Of a stretch of DNA of 64,000 nt, positions 17,220-26,276 are shown one piece after another. Made by a program: the position numbers and the translations under genes. Location of the stretch: NCBI RefSeq assembly GCF_032460525.1, contig NZ_CP135963.1, forward strand, positions 930,001-994,000. Reading direction: 5' to 3'. The DNA comes from Geodermatophilus sp. DSM 44513 (GTDB lineage: Bacteria > Actinomycetota > Actinomycetes > Mycobacteriales > Geodermatophilaceae). The notes beneath the pieces were generated by a model. The model did not search any database and was not told where the DNA came from. It was given only the letters and a program-made list of their open reading frames with translations. Every line of letters begins with the position of its first letter. Within the stretch, counting starts at the first letter, position 1.

Positions 17220-18584
17220 GTGTCCACGTCCCAGCAGGGAGCCGCGGTCCCGCCAGCGTCGCGGACGCCCATCGTCAAGGTCGTCGGCGCCAGCCTCGTC
17301 GGCACCACCGTGGAGTGGTACGACTTCTTCCTCTACGGCTCGGCCGCCGCGCTGGTCTTCAACACGCTGTTCTTCCCCGAGTTCGACCCGCTGGTCGGCA
17401 CCCTCCTCGCCTTCGCCACCTATGCCGTCGGCTTCGCCGCCCGGCCGATCGGTGGGGTGGTCTTCGGGCACTTCGGCGACAAGGTCGGCCGCAAGAAGAT
17501 GCTGGTCATCACCCTGATGCTGATGGGCGGGGCGACGTTCCTCATCGGCCTGCTCCCGACCTACGACGCCATCGGCATCTGGGCCCCCATCCTGCTGATC
17601 GTGCTGCGGCTGGTGCAGGGCTTCGCCCTGGGCGGCGAGTGGGGCGGTGCGGTCCTCATGGCCGCCGAGTACGGGACGCCGGAGCGGCGTGGGTACTGGG
17701 CGTCCTGGCCGCAGGCCGGCGCGCCGGCGGGCAACCTGCTCGCCGTCGCCGTCCTCGCCCTGGTCACCGCGCTGACCGACGACGAGCAGTTCCTGTCCTG
17801 GGGCTGGCGCATCCCGTTCCTGCTGAGCGCCGTGCTGGTGCTCGTGGGGCTGTGGATCCGGTTCTCCATCGAGGAGTCGCCGGTCTTCCGGGCCGCGCGG
17901 GAGCAGGCCGCCACGGCGGAGGAGGCGCCCCGGCTGCCCGTCGTCCAGGTGCTGCGCGACTACCCGCGAGAGATCATCCTGGCCATCGGCGCCCGCCTGG
18001 CGGAGAACATCGGCTACTACATCTTCACCGCCTTCGCCCTCACCTACGCCACCCGGGAGGCCGGTGTCTCGCAGGGCACCGCACTCAACGCGGCGCTGAT
18101 CGCGTCGGCGGTCCACTTCTTCGCCATCCCCGCGATGGGCGCGGCCTCCGACCGGTTCGGCCGCCGGCCGGTCTACCTGGTGGGGGCCGTGGGCATCGGG
18201 GTGTGGGGCTTCGTGTTCTTCGCCCTCTACGACTCGCAGTCCTTCCTGTTGCTGGCACTCGCCGGCACGGTCGGCCTGGTGTTCCACGGGGCGATGTACG
18301 GGCCGCAGGCGTCCTTCTTCTCCGAGCTGTTCTCCACCCAGGTGCGCTACAGCGGCCTGTCGGTGGCCGGACAGGTCTCCTCCATCGTGGCCGGCAGCCT
18401 GGCGCCGATCATCGCCACGGCGCTGCTGCTGGAGTACGGCACCTCGGTGCCCATCTCGCTGTACCTGGCCGGTGCGGCCGTGCTCACCGTGGTCGCCGTG
18501 CTGCTCAGCCGGGAGACCTCGCACCGCGACCTGACGCGGGACCCGGTCGCCGACCGGGCGACGGTCGGCACCGGCCGGCGCTGA
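17220..18584 (+). CDS. MFS transporter, metabolite:H+ symporter (MHS) family
   Basis: 454 residues, 12 predicted TM segments. MHS signatures: the opening [18 protein letters not shown], the loop 2-3 motif [13 protein letters not shown] and [22 protein letters not shown]. The family moves carboxylates, osmolytes or shikimate with protons. The CoA-transferase gene starts 13 bases downstream, so a carboxylic acid is the natural guess for the substrate: import followed by CoA activation. GTG start after aaggggagagcc. The 234-base divergent gap upstream should hold its promoter; no clear element was identified. Confidence 0.9.
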   Translation: MSTSQQGAAVPPASRTPIVKVVGASLVGTTVEWYDFFLYGSAAALVFNTLFFPEFDPLVGTLLAFATYAVGFAARPIGGVVFGHFGDKVGRKKMLVITLMLMGGATFLIGLLPTYDAIGIWAPILLIVLRLVQGFALGGEWGGAVLMAAEYGTPERRGYWASWPQAGAPAGNLLAVAVLALVTALTDDEQFLSWGWRIPFLLSAVLVLVGLWIRFSIEESPVFRAAREQAATAEEAPRLPVVQVLRDYPREIILAIGARLAENIGYYIFTAFALTYATREAGVSQGTALNAALIASAVHFFAIPAMGAASDRFGRRPVYLVGAVGIGVWGFVFFALYDSQSFLLLALAGTVGLVFHGAMYGPQASFFSELFSTQVRYSGLSVAGQVSSIVAGSLAPIIATALLLEYGTSVPISLYLAGAAVLTVVAVLLSRETSHRDLTRDPVADRATVGTGRR

Positions 18585-18597
18585 CCCGCGCCGTCCG

Positions 18598-20496
18598 GTG
18601 CAGCGCGACAAGGTCATCTCCGCCGACGCGGCGGCGCAGATCGTCCTCGACGGCGACACGGTGGCCACCGGCGGGTTCGTCGGCGTCGGCTTCGCCGAGG
18701 AGCTGGCCCTCGCGCTGGAGCGGCGCTTCGCGGCCACCGGCTCGCCGCGGGACCTCACCCTGCTCTACGCGGCAGGCCAGGGCGACGGGGGCGAACGCGG
18801 GCTCAACCACCTCGCGGCCGAGGGCATGGTGCGCCGGGTCGTCGGCGGGCACTGGGGGCTGGTGCCGAAGCTCGGCGCGCTGGCCCTCGACGACCGGATC
18901 GAGGCCTACTGCTGGCCGCAGGGGGTGATCAGCCACCTGTTCCGGGAGATCGCCGGCGGCCGCCCCGGCGTGGTCACCAAGGTCGGGCTCGGCACCTTCG
19001 TCGACCCCCGCCACGGCGGCGGCCGGATGAACGCCTGCACCACCGAGGAGCTCGTCGAGCTGGTCACGCTGCGCGGGGAGGAGCACCTGTTCTTCCCCGC
19101 CCAGCCGGTGCACGTGGCCCTGCTGCGCGGGACGACGGCCGACCCCGAGGGCAACATCACCATGGAGCGGGAGGCCCTCACCCTCGAGGTGCTGTCGATG
19201 GCCCAGGCGGCCCGGAACTCCGGTGGCGTGGTCATCGTGCAGGTCGAGCGGGTCACCGAGCACCGGACGCTGAGCTCGCGGGAGGTGCGGATCCCCGGGG
19301 TGCTGGTCGACGCGGTCGTCGTCGCCCAGCCGGCCAACCACACGCAGACCTTCGCCGAGGTCCACAACCCCGCCTACACCGGCGAGATCACCGCGCCCAG
19401 CACCGGGCTGAGGCCCGTGCCGCTGGACGCGCGCAAGGTGATCGCCCGTCGCGCCGCGCTGTCCCTGTCCACCAACGCGGTGGTCAACCTCGGCATCGGC
19501 ATCCCCGAGGGGGTGGCCGCGGTGGCCGCCGAGGAGCGGGTCCTGGACCTGATCACGCTGACCGTCGAGCCCGGCGGCGTGGGCGGCATCCCGGCCGGTG
19601 GGCTGAGCTTCGGCGCCGTCGCCAACCCGCAGGCGATCATCGACCAGCCGTACCAGTTCGACTTCTACGACGGCGGCGGCCTGGACCAGGCGTTCCTGGG
19701 CATGGCCGAGGCCGACGCGGAGGGCAACGTCAACGTCAGCCGGTTCGGCCGCCGGGTGGCCGGCGCCGGCGGGTTCATCAACATCAGCCAGAACGCCAAG
19801 GCGGTGTTCTTCCTCGGCACCTTCACCGCCCGCTCACGGGTGGCGGTGCACGACGGCGCGCTGGTGGTCGACGACACCGGCGCGATCCCGAAGTTCCGCG
19901 ACCGGGTCGGGCAGGTGACCTTCAACGGGCGGCGGGCCGTGGAGCGTGGGCAGTCGGTCCTCTACGTCACCGAGCGGTGCGTCCTGCGGCTCACCGACCG
20001 CGGCCTGGAGCTGGTCGAGGTCGCGCCCGGGATCGACGTGGAGCGCGACGTGCTGGCCCACATGGCCGTCGCCCCGGTCGTCGGCGACGTGCGCACGATG
20101 GAGGAGGCGGTCTTCCTCGACCGGCCCATGGGGCTGCGCGACCGGCCGCCGGTCGGCATGGACGAGCGGTTCCGGCTCGACCGGGCCTGCGACACCGTCT
20201 ACGTCAACTTCGAGGGGCTGCGGCTGGTCACCCCGCAGGACGCCGAGGACCTGGCCGGCGAGCTCGACCGCCGGTTCGCCGCGCTCGGCCGGCGGGTGCA
20301 CGTCGTCGTCAACTACGACAACTTCGACCTGGGCCCCGACGCGGCCGAGGCGTTCTACGCGATGGTCCGGCGCAACGAGGAGCGCCACTTCCTGTCCACC
20401 ACGAGGTACTCAACCAGCGCGTTCTTCCGCCGCCAGTTCGGCCGCGGGTTCACCGAGCACGACCTGTACGCCAACTTCAGCGACCAACGCCGCTGA
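18598..20496 (+). CDS. Acyl-CoA:carboxylate CoA-transferase (fused alpha-beta) with extra C-terminal domain
   Basis: 632 residues. Residues 1-~520 are a fused family I CoA-transferase of the YdiF/propionate CoA-transferase type: alpha part [19 protein letters not shown], beta part [17 protein letters not shown], with the likely catalytic Glu at 324 ([12 protein letters not shown]). The family forms a glutamyl-CoA intermediate and moves CoA between acids. The last ~100 residues ([48 protein letters not shown]) are not part of the core enzyme and look like an added alpha/beta domain. GTG start 13 bases behind the MHS transporter suggests one operon. Confidence 0.88.
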   Translation: MQRDKVISADAAAQIVLDGDTVATGGFVGVGFAEELALALERRFAATGSPRDLTLLYAAGQGDGGERGLNHLAAEGMVRRVVGGHWGLVPKLGALALDDRIEAYCWPQGVISHLFREIAGGRPGVVTKVGLGTFVDPRHGGGRMNACTTEELVELVTLRGEEHLFFPAQPVHVALLRGTTADPEGNITMEREALTLEVLSMAQAARNSGGVVIVQVERVTEHRTLSSREVRIPGVLVDAVVVAQPANHTQTFAEVHNPAYTGEITAPSTGLRPVPLDARKVIARRAALSLSTNAVVNLGIGIPEGVAAVAAEERVLDLITLTVEPGGVGGIPAGGLSFGAVANPQAIIDQPYQFDFYDGGGLDQAFLGMAEADAEGNVNVSRFGRRVAGAGGFINISQNAKAVFFLGTFTARSRVAVHDGALVVDDTGAIPKFRDRVGQVTFNGRRAVERGQSVLYVTERCVLRLTDRGLELVEVAPGIDVERDVLAHMAVAPVVGDVRTMEEAVFLDRPMGLRDRPPVGMDERFRLDRACDTVYVNFEGLRLVTPQDAEDLAGELDRRFAALGRRVHVVVNYDNFDLGPDAAEAFYAMVRRNEERHFLSTTRYSTSAFFRRQFGRGFTEHDLYANFSDQRR

Positions 20497-20512
20497 GTCG
20501 CGCCCCCGGCGG

Positions 20513-20815
20513 TCAGGCCGCCAGCGGGTGGTGGTGGCAGCGGCCGGCGGTGGTCGCCCGAGCCGCGCAGGGCGCGCCGGCGCGGGTGCGACCCCCGCTG
20601 TCGCCGCACCGGGCCGGCGCGGCCGGCTGCGCGGCGACCGGCAGCCCGGTGACCGGCTGCGGGAAGGGCAGGACGACGGCGTCGCGGTCCCCGGCCGGCG
20701 GGAGGACGGCGGCGACCGCCGGCGCCGGGCGGGTGACGCGGCGGTGCAGGACGGTCGCGGCGGTCGAGCCGGCGAGGAAGGCGAGCAGGGCGGTGGCGAC
20801 GTGGCTGGCGCGCAT
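20513..20815 (-). CDS. Small secreted or anchored Cys-rich protein
   Basis: 100 residues. N-terminal hydrophobic segment (MRASHVATALLAFLAGSTAATVLHRR) as signal or anchor, a Pro/Ala linker, and a C-terminal block CGDSGGRTRAGAPCAARATTAGRC-HHH. The spacing C...TRxGxxC...GxC-x2-H recalls small zinc-binding C-A-T-x2-G-x-x-C...C-x2-H motifs. It converges with the CoA-transferase gene, ending 16 bases from it. Function unknown; the ATG is plausible but has only a weak ribosome site. Confidence 0.6.
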   Translation of the reverse strand: MRASHVATALLAFLAGSTAATVLHRRVTRPAPAVAAVLPPAGDRDAVVLPFPQPVTGLPVAAQPAAPARCGDSGGRTRAGAPCAARATTAGRCHHHPLAA

Positions 20816-20968
20816 GCCCGCGTCATCGGCAGTCCCGCCGCGGGCGAGGGACACCGGCGTCCCGCAGGCCACGGCTGCCCCAGGCGTGCGGCAGTGGCAC
20901 GCATCGCACGGACGCAACCGGGGTAGCGGCCCGAGGGGGGGACACCTGCGACGAGGGAGGACCACGCG

Positions 20969-21802
20969 ATGACCACCAAGGTGGAGAAGTCGATCCAGGT
21001 CGACGTACCGGTCAACCAGGCCTACAACCAGTGGACGCAGTTCGAGGACTTCCCGCACTTCATGGGCGGGGTCAAGGAGGTGCGGCAGCTCACCGACCAG
21101 CGGATGCACTGGGTCGCCGAGATCGCCGGCGTGCGGCGGGAGTGGGAGGCCGCCGTCCTGGAGCAGGAGCCCGACCGCAAGGTGGCCTGGGCGGCGACCA
21201 GCGGTGCGACGAACGCCGGCGCGGTGCGGTTCGAGGAGGTCGGGCCGATGTCGACGATCGTGTACCTGTCGCTGGAGTACGAGCCCGAGGGGGTCGTGGA
21301 GCAGGTCGGCGACAAGCTCGGCATCGTGGAGCGCCAGGTCACCTCCGACCTCGAGCGCTTCAAGCGGCTGATCGAGGACGAGGGCTACGCCACCGGCGCG
21401 TGGCGCGGCTCGGTGAACGAGCACCTCGACGTGGGCACGCCCGGGGTCGGGGACGCCGTCGGCTCGCACGGGGACGACGGCAAGGCGGGCGTGTCCGGCA
21501 AGGCCGTCGCCGCCGGCGTCGCCGCCGTGGCCGGTGTCGCGGCGGCCGCCGCGGCCGTGGCCTCCTCCAGCAGCACGGAGGAGGAGCGGCCCCTCCCGCC
21601 GCCCCCGCCGCAGCCGGAGGGCGTCGTCCAGCCCGAGACGGTCACCGTCGTCGAGCAGCCGCCCGCCGACGTGGTCCGGGACAGCACGCTGACCGAGGAG
21701 GCGCCTCCCGCCGGCTACACCGCCCCGTCCTCCACCGAGGGCGTAGAGCGCGGCGTGCGCGAGGGCGGGGACGACCCGATGATCGGCGGCGGCAGCCGCT
21801 GA
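20969..21802 (+). CDS. SRPBCC cyclase/dehydrase-type protein with disordered tail
   Basis: 277 residues. Residues 1-~145 are a START-like domain of the cyclase/dehydrase group (EKSIQVDVPVNQAYNQWTQFEDFPHFMGGVKEVRQLTDQ, WAATSGATNAGAVRFEEV). A hydrophobic Ala/Val stretch (GKAVAAGVAAVAGVAAAAAAVA, ~170-192) could be a TM helix, and the rest is Pro/Glu-rich and probably disordered. The protein may therefore be membrane-tethered. A ribosome site (gggagga) precedes the ATG. The ligand is unknown; this form is common in actinobacteria as a general envelope or stress gene. Confidence 0.85.
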   Translation: MTTKVEKSIQVDVPVNQAYNQWTQFEDFPHFMGGVKEVRQLTDQRMHWVAEIAGVRREWEAAVLEQEPDRKVAWAATSGATNAGAVRFEEVGPMSTIVYLSLEYEPEGVVEQVGDKLGIVERQVTSDLERFKRLIEDEGYATGAWRGSVNEHLDVGTPGVGDAVGSHGDDGKAGVSGKAVAAGVAAVAGVAAAAAAVASSSSTEEERPLPPPPPQPEGVVQPETVTVVEQPPADVVRDSTLTEEAPPAGYTAPSSTEGVERGVREGGDDPMIGGGSR

Positions 21803-21807
21803 GCCCG

Positions 21808-21842
21808 GCGGCCGGTGGGGGCGGGCCGCCCCCACCGGCCGC
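21808..21842. terminator. Bidirectional hairpin terminator
   Basis: 17-base perfect arms (gcggccggtgggggcgg / complement) around one unpaired base, filling the whole 40-base gap between convergent stops at 21802 and 21843. Confidence 0.75.
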
Positions 21843-22349
21843 TCAGTCGCCGGGCACCGCGACGTCCTCCAGCGTCGCGGTGCCCGGGACGAGCTCGGCG
21901 AACGCGGTGCCGACGGTGAAGACCGCCACCTGGCCGGGGCGGAAGCCGCCCTGCACCTCCCGGCGCAGGGCGAGGTCGCCGCGGCCGTCGTCGAGCAGCC
22001 CCGCCAGCTCCCCGACCGAGGGGTTGTGGCCGACCACGACCAGGGTCGCGACGTCCTCCGCGGTCTCCCGGACGACGCCGAGCAGGTCCTCGACGGTGGC
22101 GCCGTACACCCGCGCGTCGACGACCGGCCCGGCCGCCCTCTCCAGCGCCGCCCGTGCCCGCTCCCAGGTCTGCACCGTCCGGCGGGCGGGGGACAGGACC
22201 ACCCGGTCGGGCACCAGCCCGGCCCCCGCGAGCCACGAGCCGATCGCCGCGGCGTGCCGTTCCCCGCGCGGGGTCAGCGTCCGCTCGGCGTCGACCGGGC
22301 CCCCCGCGGCCTCGGCGTGACGGACCAGCAGCAGTCGGTGGGGCGGCAC
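21843..22349 (-). CDS. Histidine phosphatase, SixA-like
   Basis: 168 residues. RHAEA (R10-H11, the phosphorylated His) near the N-terminus, LSPARRTVQTWERA and VVVGHNPSVGELAG (second catalytic His) are the histidine-phosphatase signatures; the short length fits the SixA phosphohistidine phosphatase branch. SixA removes phosphate from His in phosphorelay or PTS proteins, but many actinobacterial members are uncharacterised. Divergent from the broken patatin gene. A plain single-gene unit closed by a shared terminator. Confidence 0.88.
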   Translation of the reverse strand: MPPHRLLLVRHAEAAGGPVDAERTLTPRGERHAAAIGSWLAGAGLVPDRVVLSPARRTVQTWERARAALERAAGPVVDARVYGATVEDLLGVVRETAEDVATLVVVGHNPSVGELAGLLDDGRGDLALRREVQGGFRPGQVAVFTVGTAFAELVPGTATLEDVAVPGD

Positions 22350-22434
22350 CGCAGGAGTGTGGCACCGGCCGCCGACCCGCGCTCCCGTGCCCGGTGCCCT
22401 GGGAGGCGGGGCGGCGGACTGGCAGGCTCGCCGG

Positions 22435-23406
22435 GTGGTCCGCGTCGGCGTGGTGCTCGGTGGCGGCGGCGTCGTGGGCCAGGCCTACCACTCCGGCGTG
22501 CTCGCGGTGCTGCAGAACGACGTCGGCTTCGACGCCCGCACCGCCGACGTCATCGTCGGGACGTCGGCGGGGTCCATCACCGGCACCCTGCTGCGCCTCG
22601 GCGTCTCGGCCGAGGACCTCGCCGCCTGGACCGTGCGCGCCCCGCTGTCGGACGACGACGGGGTCCTGCGCCGGGTGGCCGACACCCCCGTCCCCGAGCT
22701 GGCGCCCTTCCGGCCGCTAGACGCGCTGCGCCGGCCGCTGCGGCTGCCGGGCCGGCACATGGTGCAGCGCGCGCTCACCCGGCCCTGGCGGTTCCGGCTG
22801 CTGACGGCCGGCATGGCCCTGGTCGCGCCCGGCCGGCACGACGTGGCCGAGCAGCTGGCCGCCCTGCGGGAGCTGGAGGGGCCGGGGTAGCCGGACGCCG
22901 ACCTGTGGGTCTGCGCGGTCCGCCGGCGCGACGGGCGCCGCGTGGTGTTCGGTCGCCCCGGGGCGCCTGAGGCGCCGGTCCACCAGGCGGTGGCGGCGTC
23001 CTGCGCGGTGCCCGGGTACTTCGCCCCCGTCCGGATCGGCCGGCACACCTACGTCGACGGCGGGGTGCACTCGCCCACCAACGCCGCCGTGCTCCGCGGC
23101 CGCGGCCTGGACCTGGTCGTGGTGGTCTCGCCGATGAGCGGCCCCGCCGGGTGGTCCCCGGGTCTGCACGCGGCCACCCGCCGGCACGCCGCGCTGCTGC
23201 TGGCCCGGGAGGTCAGGGCGCTGGAACGCGAGGGGGTCCGCACCGTCGTCTTCGCCCCCGGCGCGGCCGAGCAGCGGGCCATGGGCGACGACGTGATGTC
23301 CCGCCATGACCTCGGCGGGGTCATCCAGCAGGCCTACCTGTCCGCCGGCGTACACGCCGCCACCCCAGAGGTGGCCCGCCTGCTGCACGGAGCCGCCGGG
23401 CGCTGA
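22435..23406 (+). pseudogene. Patatin-like phospholipase broken by one in-frame TAG
   Basis: A 324-codon frame encodes a bacterial patatin: oxyanion GGGGVVGQAYHSG, the nucleophile GTSAGS, then the catalytic DGG (TYVDGGVHSP). Between them, at 22888-22890, a TAG interrupts the same frame in the context EGPG-stop-PDADLWVCAV, where Trp (TGG) would be natural. The Ser half and the Asp half therefore lie on opposite sides of the stop, so neither part alone could be an active lipase. No frameshift is present. It is either a nonsense mutation or a base error. GTG at 22435 chosen because it opens the first conserved strand. Confidence 0.75.
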
Positions 23407-23491
23407 CCGGGGCGCCGGGTCGGCCTCCGGTGGCGGTCACGCGCCGGCTGCGGCAGCGTCCGGCGCGACCGTCGAGGACAGGAGCACCGTC

Positions 23492-24523
23492 GTGGAGTAC
23501 CGCACGCTGGGCCGCAGCGGCTGCGTGGTCTCGTCCCTCGCCCTGGGCACGATGACCTTCGGCGCGGAGACCGACGAGGCCGGCGCGCACGAGCAGCTCG
23601 ACGTCTTCGTCGAGGCCGGCGGCACGCTGGTCGACCTCGCCGACGTCTACTCCGCCGGCGCCGCCGAGGAGATCACCGGGCGCTGGCTGGCCGCCCGGCC
23701 GGCCGACGTCCGCGACCGCGTCGTGCTGGCCACCAAGGGCCGCTTCCCGATGGGCACCGAGCCCAACGCCCTCGGGAACTCCCGGCGGCACCTGCGCCGC
23801 GCGCTGGAGGGCTCCCTGCGCCGGCTGGGCGTGGACCACGTCGACCTCTACCAGCTGCACGCCTGGGACCCGCTCACCCCGCTGGAGGAGACGCTGCGCT
23901 TCCTCGACGACGCCGTCTCCGCCGGGACGATCGGCTACCCGGGGCTGTCGAACTTCACCGCCTGGCAGCTGCAGGCCGCCGTCGACCTCGCCGAGCACCG
24001 GCAGCTGGCCGCCCCGATCACCCTGCAGCCCAGCTACAGCCTGCTGGTCCGCGACGTCGAGTTCGAGATCGTCCCGGCCTGCCTGCACAACGGGCTGGGC
24101 CTGCTGCCGTGGGGGCCGCTCGGTGGCGGCTGGTTGTCCGGCAAGTACACCCGTGACCAGCGGCCGGCGGGCGCGACCCGGCTCGGGGAGGACCCGGGCC
24201 GGGGCATGGAGGCCTACGACCGGGTCAGCTCCCGGCAGCGCACCTGGGACGTGCTCGAGGCCGTGCAGGACGTCGCCGAGCAGCGGGGCGCGTCGATGCC
24301 GCAGGTCGCGCTCGCCTGGCTGGTCGACCGGCCGGCCGTCACCTCCGTCGTCCTCGGCGCCCGCACTCCCGACCAGCTGCGGGACGACCTGGGCGCCGTC
24401 GGCGTGACGCTGGATCCGGCCGACGTCGCCCGGCTCGACGCGGTCAGCGACCCCGGCCGGGCCGACTACCCGTACGGGGACGTCGGCGTCCAGCAGCGCA
24501 GCCGCGGTCCCGCCGGACCCTGA
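23492..24523 (+). CDS. Aldo/keto reductase
   Basis: 343 residues, TIM-barrel AKR of the voltage-channel-beta/tyrosine-auxotrophy-suppressor type. The catalytic tetrad is visible as D48, Y53 (VDLADVYSAG), K82 (LATKGRF) and H123 (DLYQLHAWD). The NADPH-binding C-terminus (SVVLGARTPDQLRDDLGAV) is complete. It reduces aldehydes or ketones in the cytosol; the substrate is not predictable. GTG start with ggag 9 bases upstream. A strong hairpin follows 3 bases after the stop. Confidence 0.92.
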   Translation: MEYRTLGRSGCVVSSLALGTMTFGAETDEAGAHEQLDVFVEAGGTLVDLADVYSAGAAEEITGRWLAARPADVRDRVVLATKGRFPMGTEPNALGNSRRHLRRALEGSLRRLGVDHVDLYQLHAWDPLTPLEETLRFLDDAVSAGTIGYPGLSNFTAWQLQAAVDLAEHRQLAAPITLQPSYSLLVRDVEFEIVPACLHNGLGLLPWGPLGGGWLSGKYTRDQRPAGATRLGEDPGRGMEAYDRVSSRQRTWDVLEAVQDVAEQRGASMPQVALAWLVDRPAVTSVVLGARTPDQLRDDLGAVGVTLDPADVARLDAVSDPGRADYPYGDVGVQQRSRGPAGP

Positions 24524-24526
24524 CCC

Positions 24527-24570
24527 ACCGGGGTGCGGAGGACCAGGGTCGGATCCGGGTCCTCCCCGGT
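24527..24570 (+). terminator. Stem-loop terminator behind the aldo/keto reductase
   Basis: accgggg (24527-24533) and ggaggacc (24537-24544) pair with ggtcctcc and ccccggt (24558-24570), giving a long stem with one small bulge. Confidence 0.6.
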
Positions 24571-24604
24571 TCCCCCAGCACCCCGCCGGCGCCAGGCTCG
24601 TGCC

Positions 24605-24883
24605 ATGACCAGCGCCCCCCTCCCGGCCGCCCCCGCCCGTCCCGAGCTGCGCCGCAACGGCACCGACCGGCTGCTCGGCGGCGTGTGCGGCGGCCTCGCC
24701 GAGTACAGCGGCATCGACGTCGTCCTCTGGCGGGTCGGTGCCGTCGGCCTCACCCTCGCCGGCGGCACCGGGGTCGTCGTCTACCTGCTGCTGTGGGTGC
24801 TGCTGCCCTCCGCGCCGCTGGCCCCCGGCCGCCGTCCCGGCCTGCTCGACCCGCTGGTCGACCGGGTGCACGCGGCGCTGTAG
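24605..24883 (+). CDS. PspC-domain small membrane protein
   Basis: 92 residues. The PspC domain is clear: RNGTDRLLGGVCGGLAEYSGIDVVLWR, then one TM segment (VVVYLLLWVLLP). PspC proteins take part in envelope-stress sensing in proteobacteria; in actinobacteria such short forms are often isolated and their role is unclear. The ATG at 24605 is the first plausible start. Directly behind the TAG lies copy 3 of the 56-base element. Confidence 0.88.
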   Translation: MTSAPLPAAPARPELRRNGTDRLLGGVCGGLAEYSGIDVVLWRVGAVGLTLAGGTGVVVYLLLWVLLPSAPLAPGRRPGLLDPLVDRVHAAL

Positions 24884-24945
24884 AAGGACCTCCCTGCCCC
24901 CCACCACTCGCAAGCTCGCGGCGGGCCCCTGCCGCGAGGCCGGGG
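24884..24945 (+). repeat. Degenerate copy of the 3'-end stem-loop element (copy 3)
   Basis: Begins aaggacc immediately after the PspC stop, then keeps the internal order of the other copies (a C-run, cac-ctcgc-gctcg, a gggcc-ctg end), but with many substitutions. It can fold through cgcggcgggc pairing with later gcccg runs. Same position and orientation relative to a stop codon as the better copies at 30527 and 44971. Confidence 0.5.
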
Positions 24946-25026
24946 CCCGCCGGGCAGCGCCGCGGCGTCCGCCTGGGACACGATGGCACCCGAGCCCCCA
25001 TCCCCGACCAGCACGGGAGACCCGAC

Positions 25027-25644
25027 GTGACCGTCCCGCCCGCAGCGCAGCCCGCCCCGATGGTCGTGCCCGCCTTCTTCGTCAAGCAGCGGATCACGCT
25101 GATGGTCAACCGCTACGAGGTCACCACGGCCAACCCCGACGGCTCCGAGGGGCCGCTGCTGGCCTTCGCCGAGCAGAAGCGGATGAAGCTCAAGGAGGAG
25201 GTCGTCTTCTACGCCGACGCCTCCAAGAGCCGTCCGGTGTTCCGGTTCAAGGCCCGCCAGCGGCTGGACGTCGCCGCGCAGCACGACGTCTACGACGAGT
25301 ACGGGACGCCCATCGGCAGCTTCGGCAAGCAGTTCGGCGCCAGCCTGCTGCGCTCCACGTGGGACCTCTCGGTGCCGGGCCTCACCGCGGTCGGGCAGGA
25401 GCGGCGGCTGTCGATCGCCCTGCTGCGCCGCGGCTGGCAGCTCATCCCCTACGTCGGTGACGTGTGGGTGCCGTTCGTCTTCCACTTCGACTTCGTCGAC
25501 ACCGCGACCGGGGCGCCGGTCATGGTCAGCGAGCGGCAGAAGGCGATCCGCGACCGCTACGCCGTCACGGTGCCGGACCCGCGGCTGGACTTCCGCGTCG
25601 CGGCGTCCATGGCCGTCGCGCTGGACGCGCTGCAGAGCCGCTGA
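25027..25644 (+). CDS. LURP-one-related / scramblase-like protein
   Basis: 205 residues with the tubby-like beta-barrel pattern of the LURP-one/scramblase superfamily: FFVKQRITLMVNRYEV, GPLLAFAEQKRMKLKEEVVFYAD, RQRLDVAAQHDVYDEYG and ISFGK-like IGSFGKQFGASLLRSTW. No enzyme is known in the bacterial members; a lipid-binding role is inferred only from the fold. The C-terminal DPRLDFRVAASMAVALDAL helix is characteristic. GTG start at 25027 follows cgggagacccgac. A short hairpin follows the stop. Confidence 0.82.
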   Translation: MTVPPAAQPAPMVVPAFFVKQRITLMVNRYEVTTANPDGSEGPLLAFAEQKRMKLKEEVVFYADASKSRPVFRFKARQRLDVAAQHDVYDEYGTPIGSFGKQFGASLLRSTWDLSVPGLTAVGQERRLSIALLRRGWQLIPYVGDVWVPFVFHFDFVDTATGAPVMVSERQKAIRDRYAVTVPDPRLDFRVAASMAVALDALQSR

Positions 25645-25645
25645 G

Positions 25646-25662
25646 CACCCGTTCGACGGGTG
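25646..25662 (+). terminator. Short hairpin behind the LURP-one gene
   Basis: cacccgt / acgggtg, seven perfect pairs around a three-base loop, 2 bases after the stop and followed by gttc. Weak but well placed. Confidence 0.45.
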
Positions 25663-25749
25663 TTCACGCCGGCGCCGCCCGGCTGTCCGGGTGCGTTCGC
25701 CGGCGCGCGATCGGCTCCGCTGCACGGGACGGGACGGGGAGGAGCCGGG

Positions 25750-26205
25750 ATGACCGACGAGCGACGCTGCCTGGTCCTGGCCAACCAGACGCTGTGCGGC
25801 GAGCGGCTGCTCGAGCTGGTCGCCGAGCGGGTCGCCACCGGGCCGCACGCCTTCCACGTCGTCGTCCCGGCCACGCCGGTGCGCGACCAGGAGGGGCCGC
25901 CGGGCGGCGGGGACGACGACGTGCTCACCGCGCCCACCCGCGCCTACGCGCTGGCCCAGCAGCGCCTGGACCGGGCGGTCGAGCAGATCCGGGCGGCGGG
26001 CGCGACGGCCTCCGGTGAGGTGGGGGACCCCGACCCGCTGGTCGCTGCGGAGCTCGCCCTTAAGCACGTCCGCGCCGACGAGGTCGTCGTGGTCACCCTG
26101 CCGCTGGGGCTGTCCCGCTGGCTGCGCGGCGGGCTGCCGGCACGGGTCGGCCGGGCGTCGGGGTTGCCCGTCCAGCACGTGGTCGAGGAGGCGGTACCCG
26201 GCTGA
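25750..26205 (+). CDS. Small Usp/Rossmann-like protein
   Basis: 151 residues. Alternating strands and helices (CLVLANQTLCGERLLELVAERV, FHVVVPATPV, ADEVVVVTLPLGLSRWLR) look like a HUP/UspA-type alpha/beta fold; the TLPLGLSRWLRGGLPARV segment is typical of actinobacterial Usp-like proteins found alone. The G-x2-G-x9-G-S ATP motif of UspA is not evident, so nucleotide binding is doubtful. ATG preceded by ggggaggagccggg. A strong bidirectional terminator follows. Confidence 0.7.
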   Translation: MTDERRCLVLANQTLCGERLLELVAERVATGPHAFHVVVPATPVRDQEGPPGGGDDDVLTAPTRAYALAQQRLDRAVEQIRAAGATASGEVGDPDPLVAAELALKHVRADEVVVVTLPLGLSRWLRGGLPARVGRASGLPVQHVVEEAVPG

Positions 26206-26214
26206 CCGTGGAAC

Positions 26215-26253
26215 ACGAGAGGCCCAGGACCGGACCGGTCCTGGGCCTCTCGT
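26215..26253. terminator. Strong bidirectional terminator
   Basis: 19-base perfect arms (acgagaggcccaggaccgg at 26215-26233 and its complement at 26235-26253) between the convergent Usp-like gene and sdhB. One of the most stable stems in the window. Confidence 0.85.
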
Positions 26254-26276
26254 CCACCGCGATCCGGTGGGGGTGA

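Noticed and set aside
16986..18758. Upstream extension of the PRC-barrel gene into the divergent transporter
   Set aside because: The extension is antisense to the MHS transporter; the ATG at 16985 has its own ribosome site.
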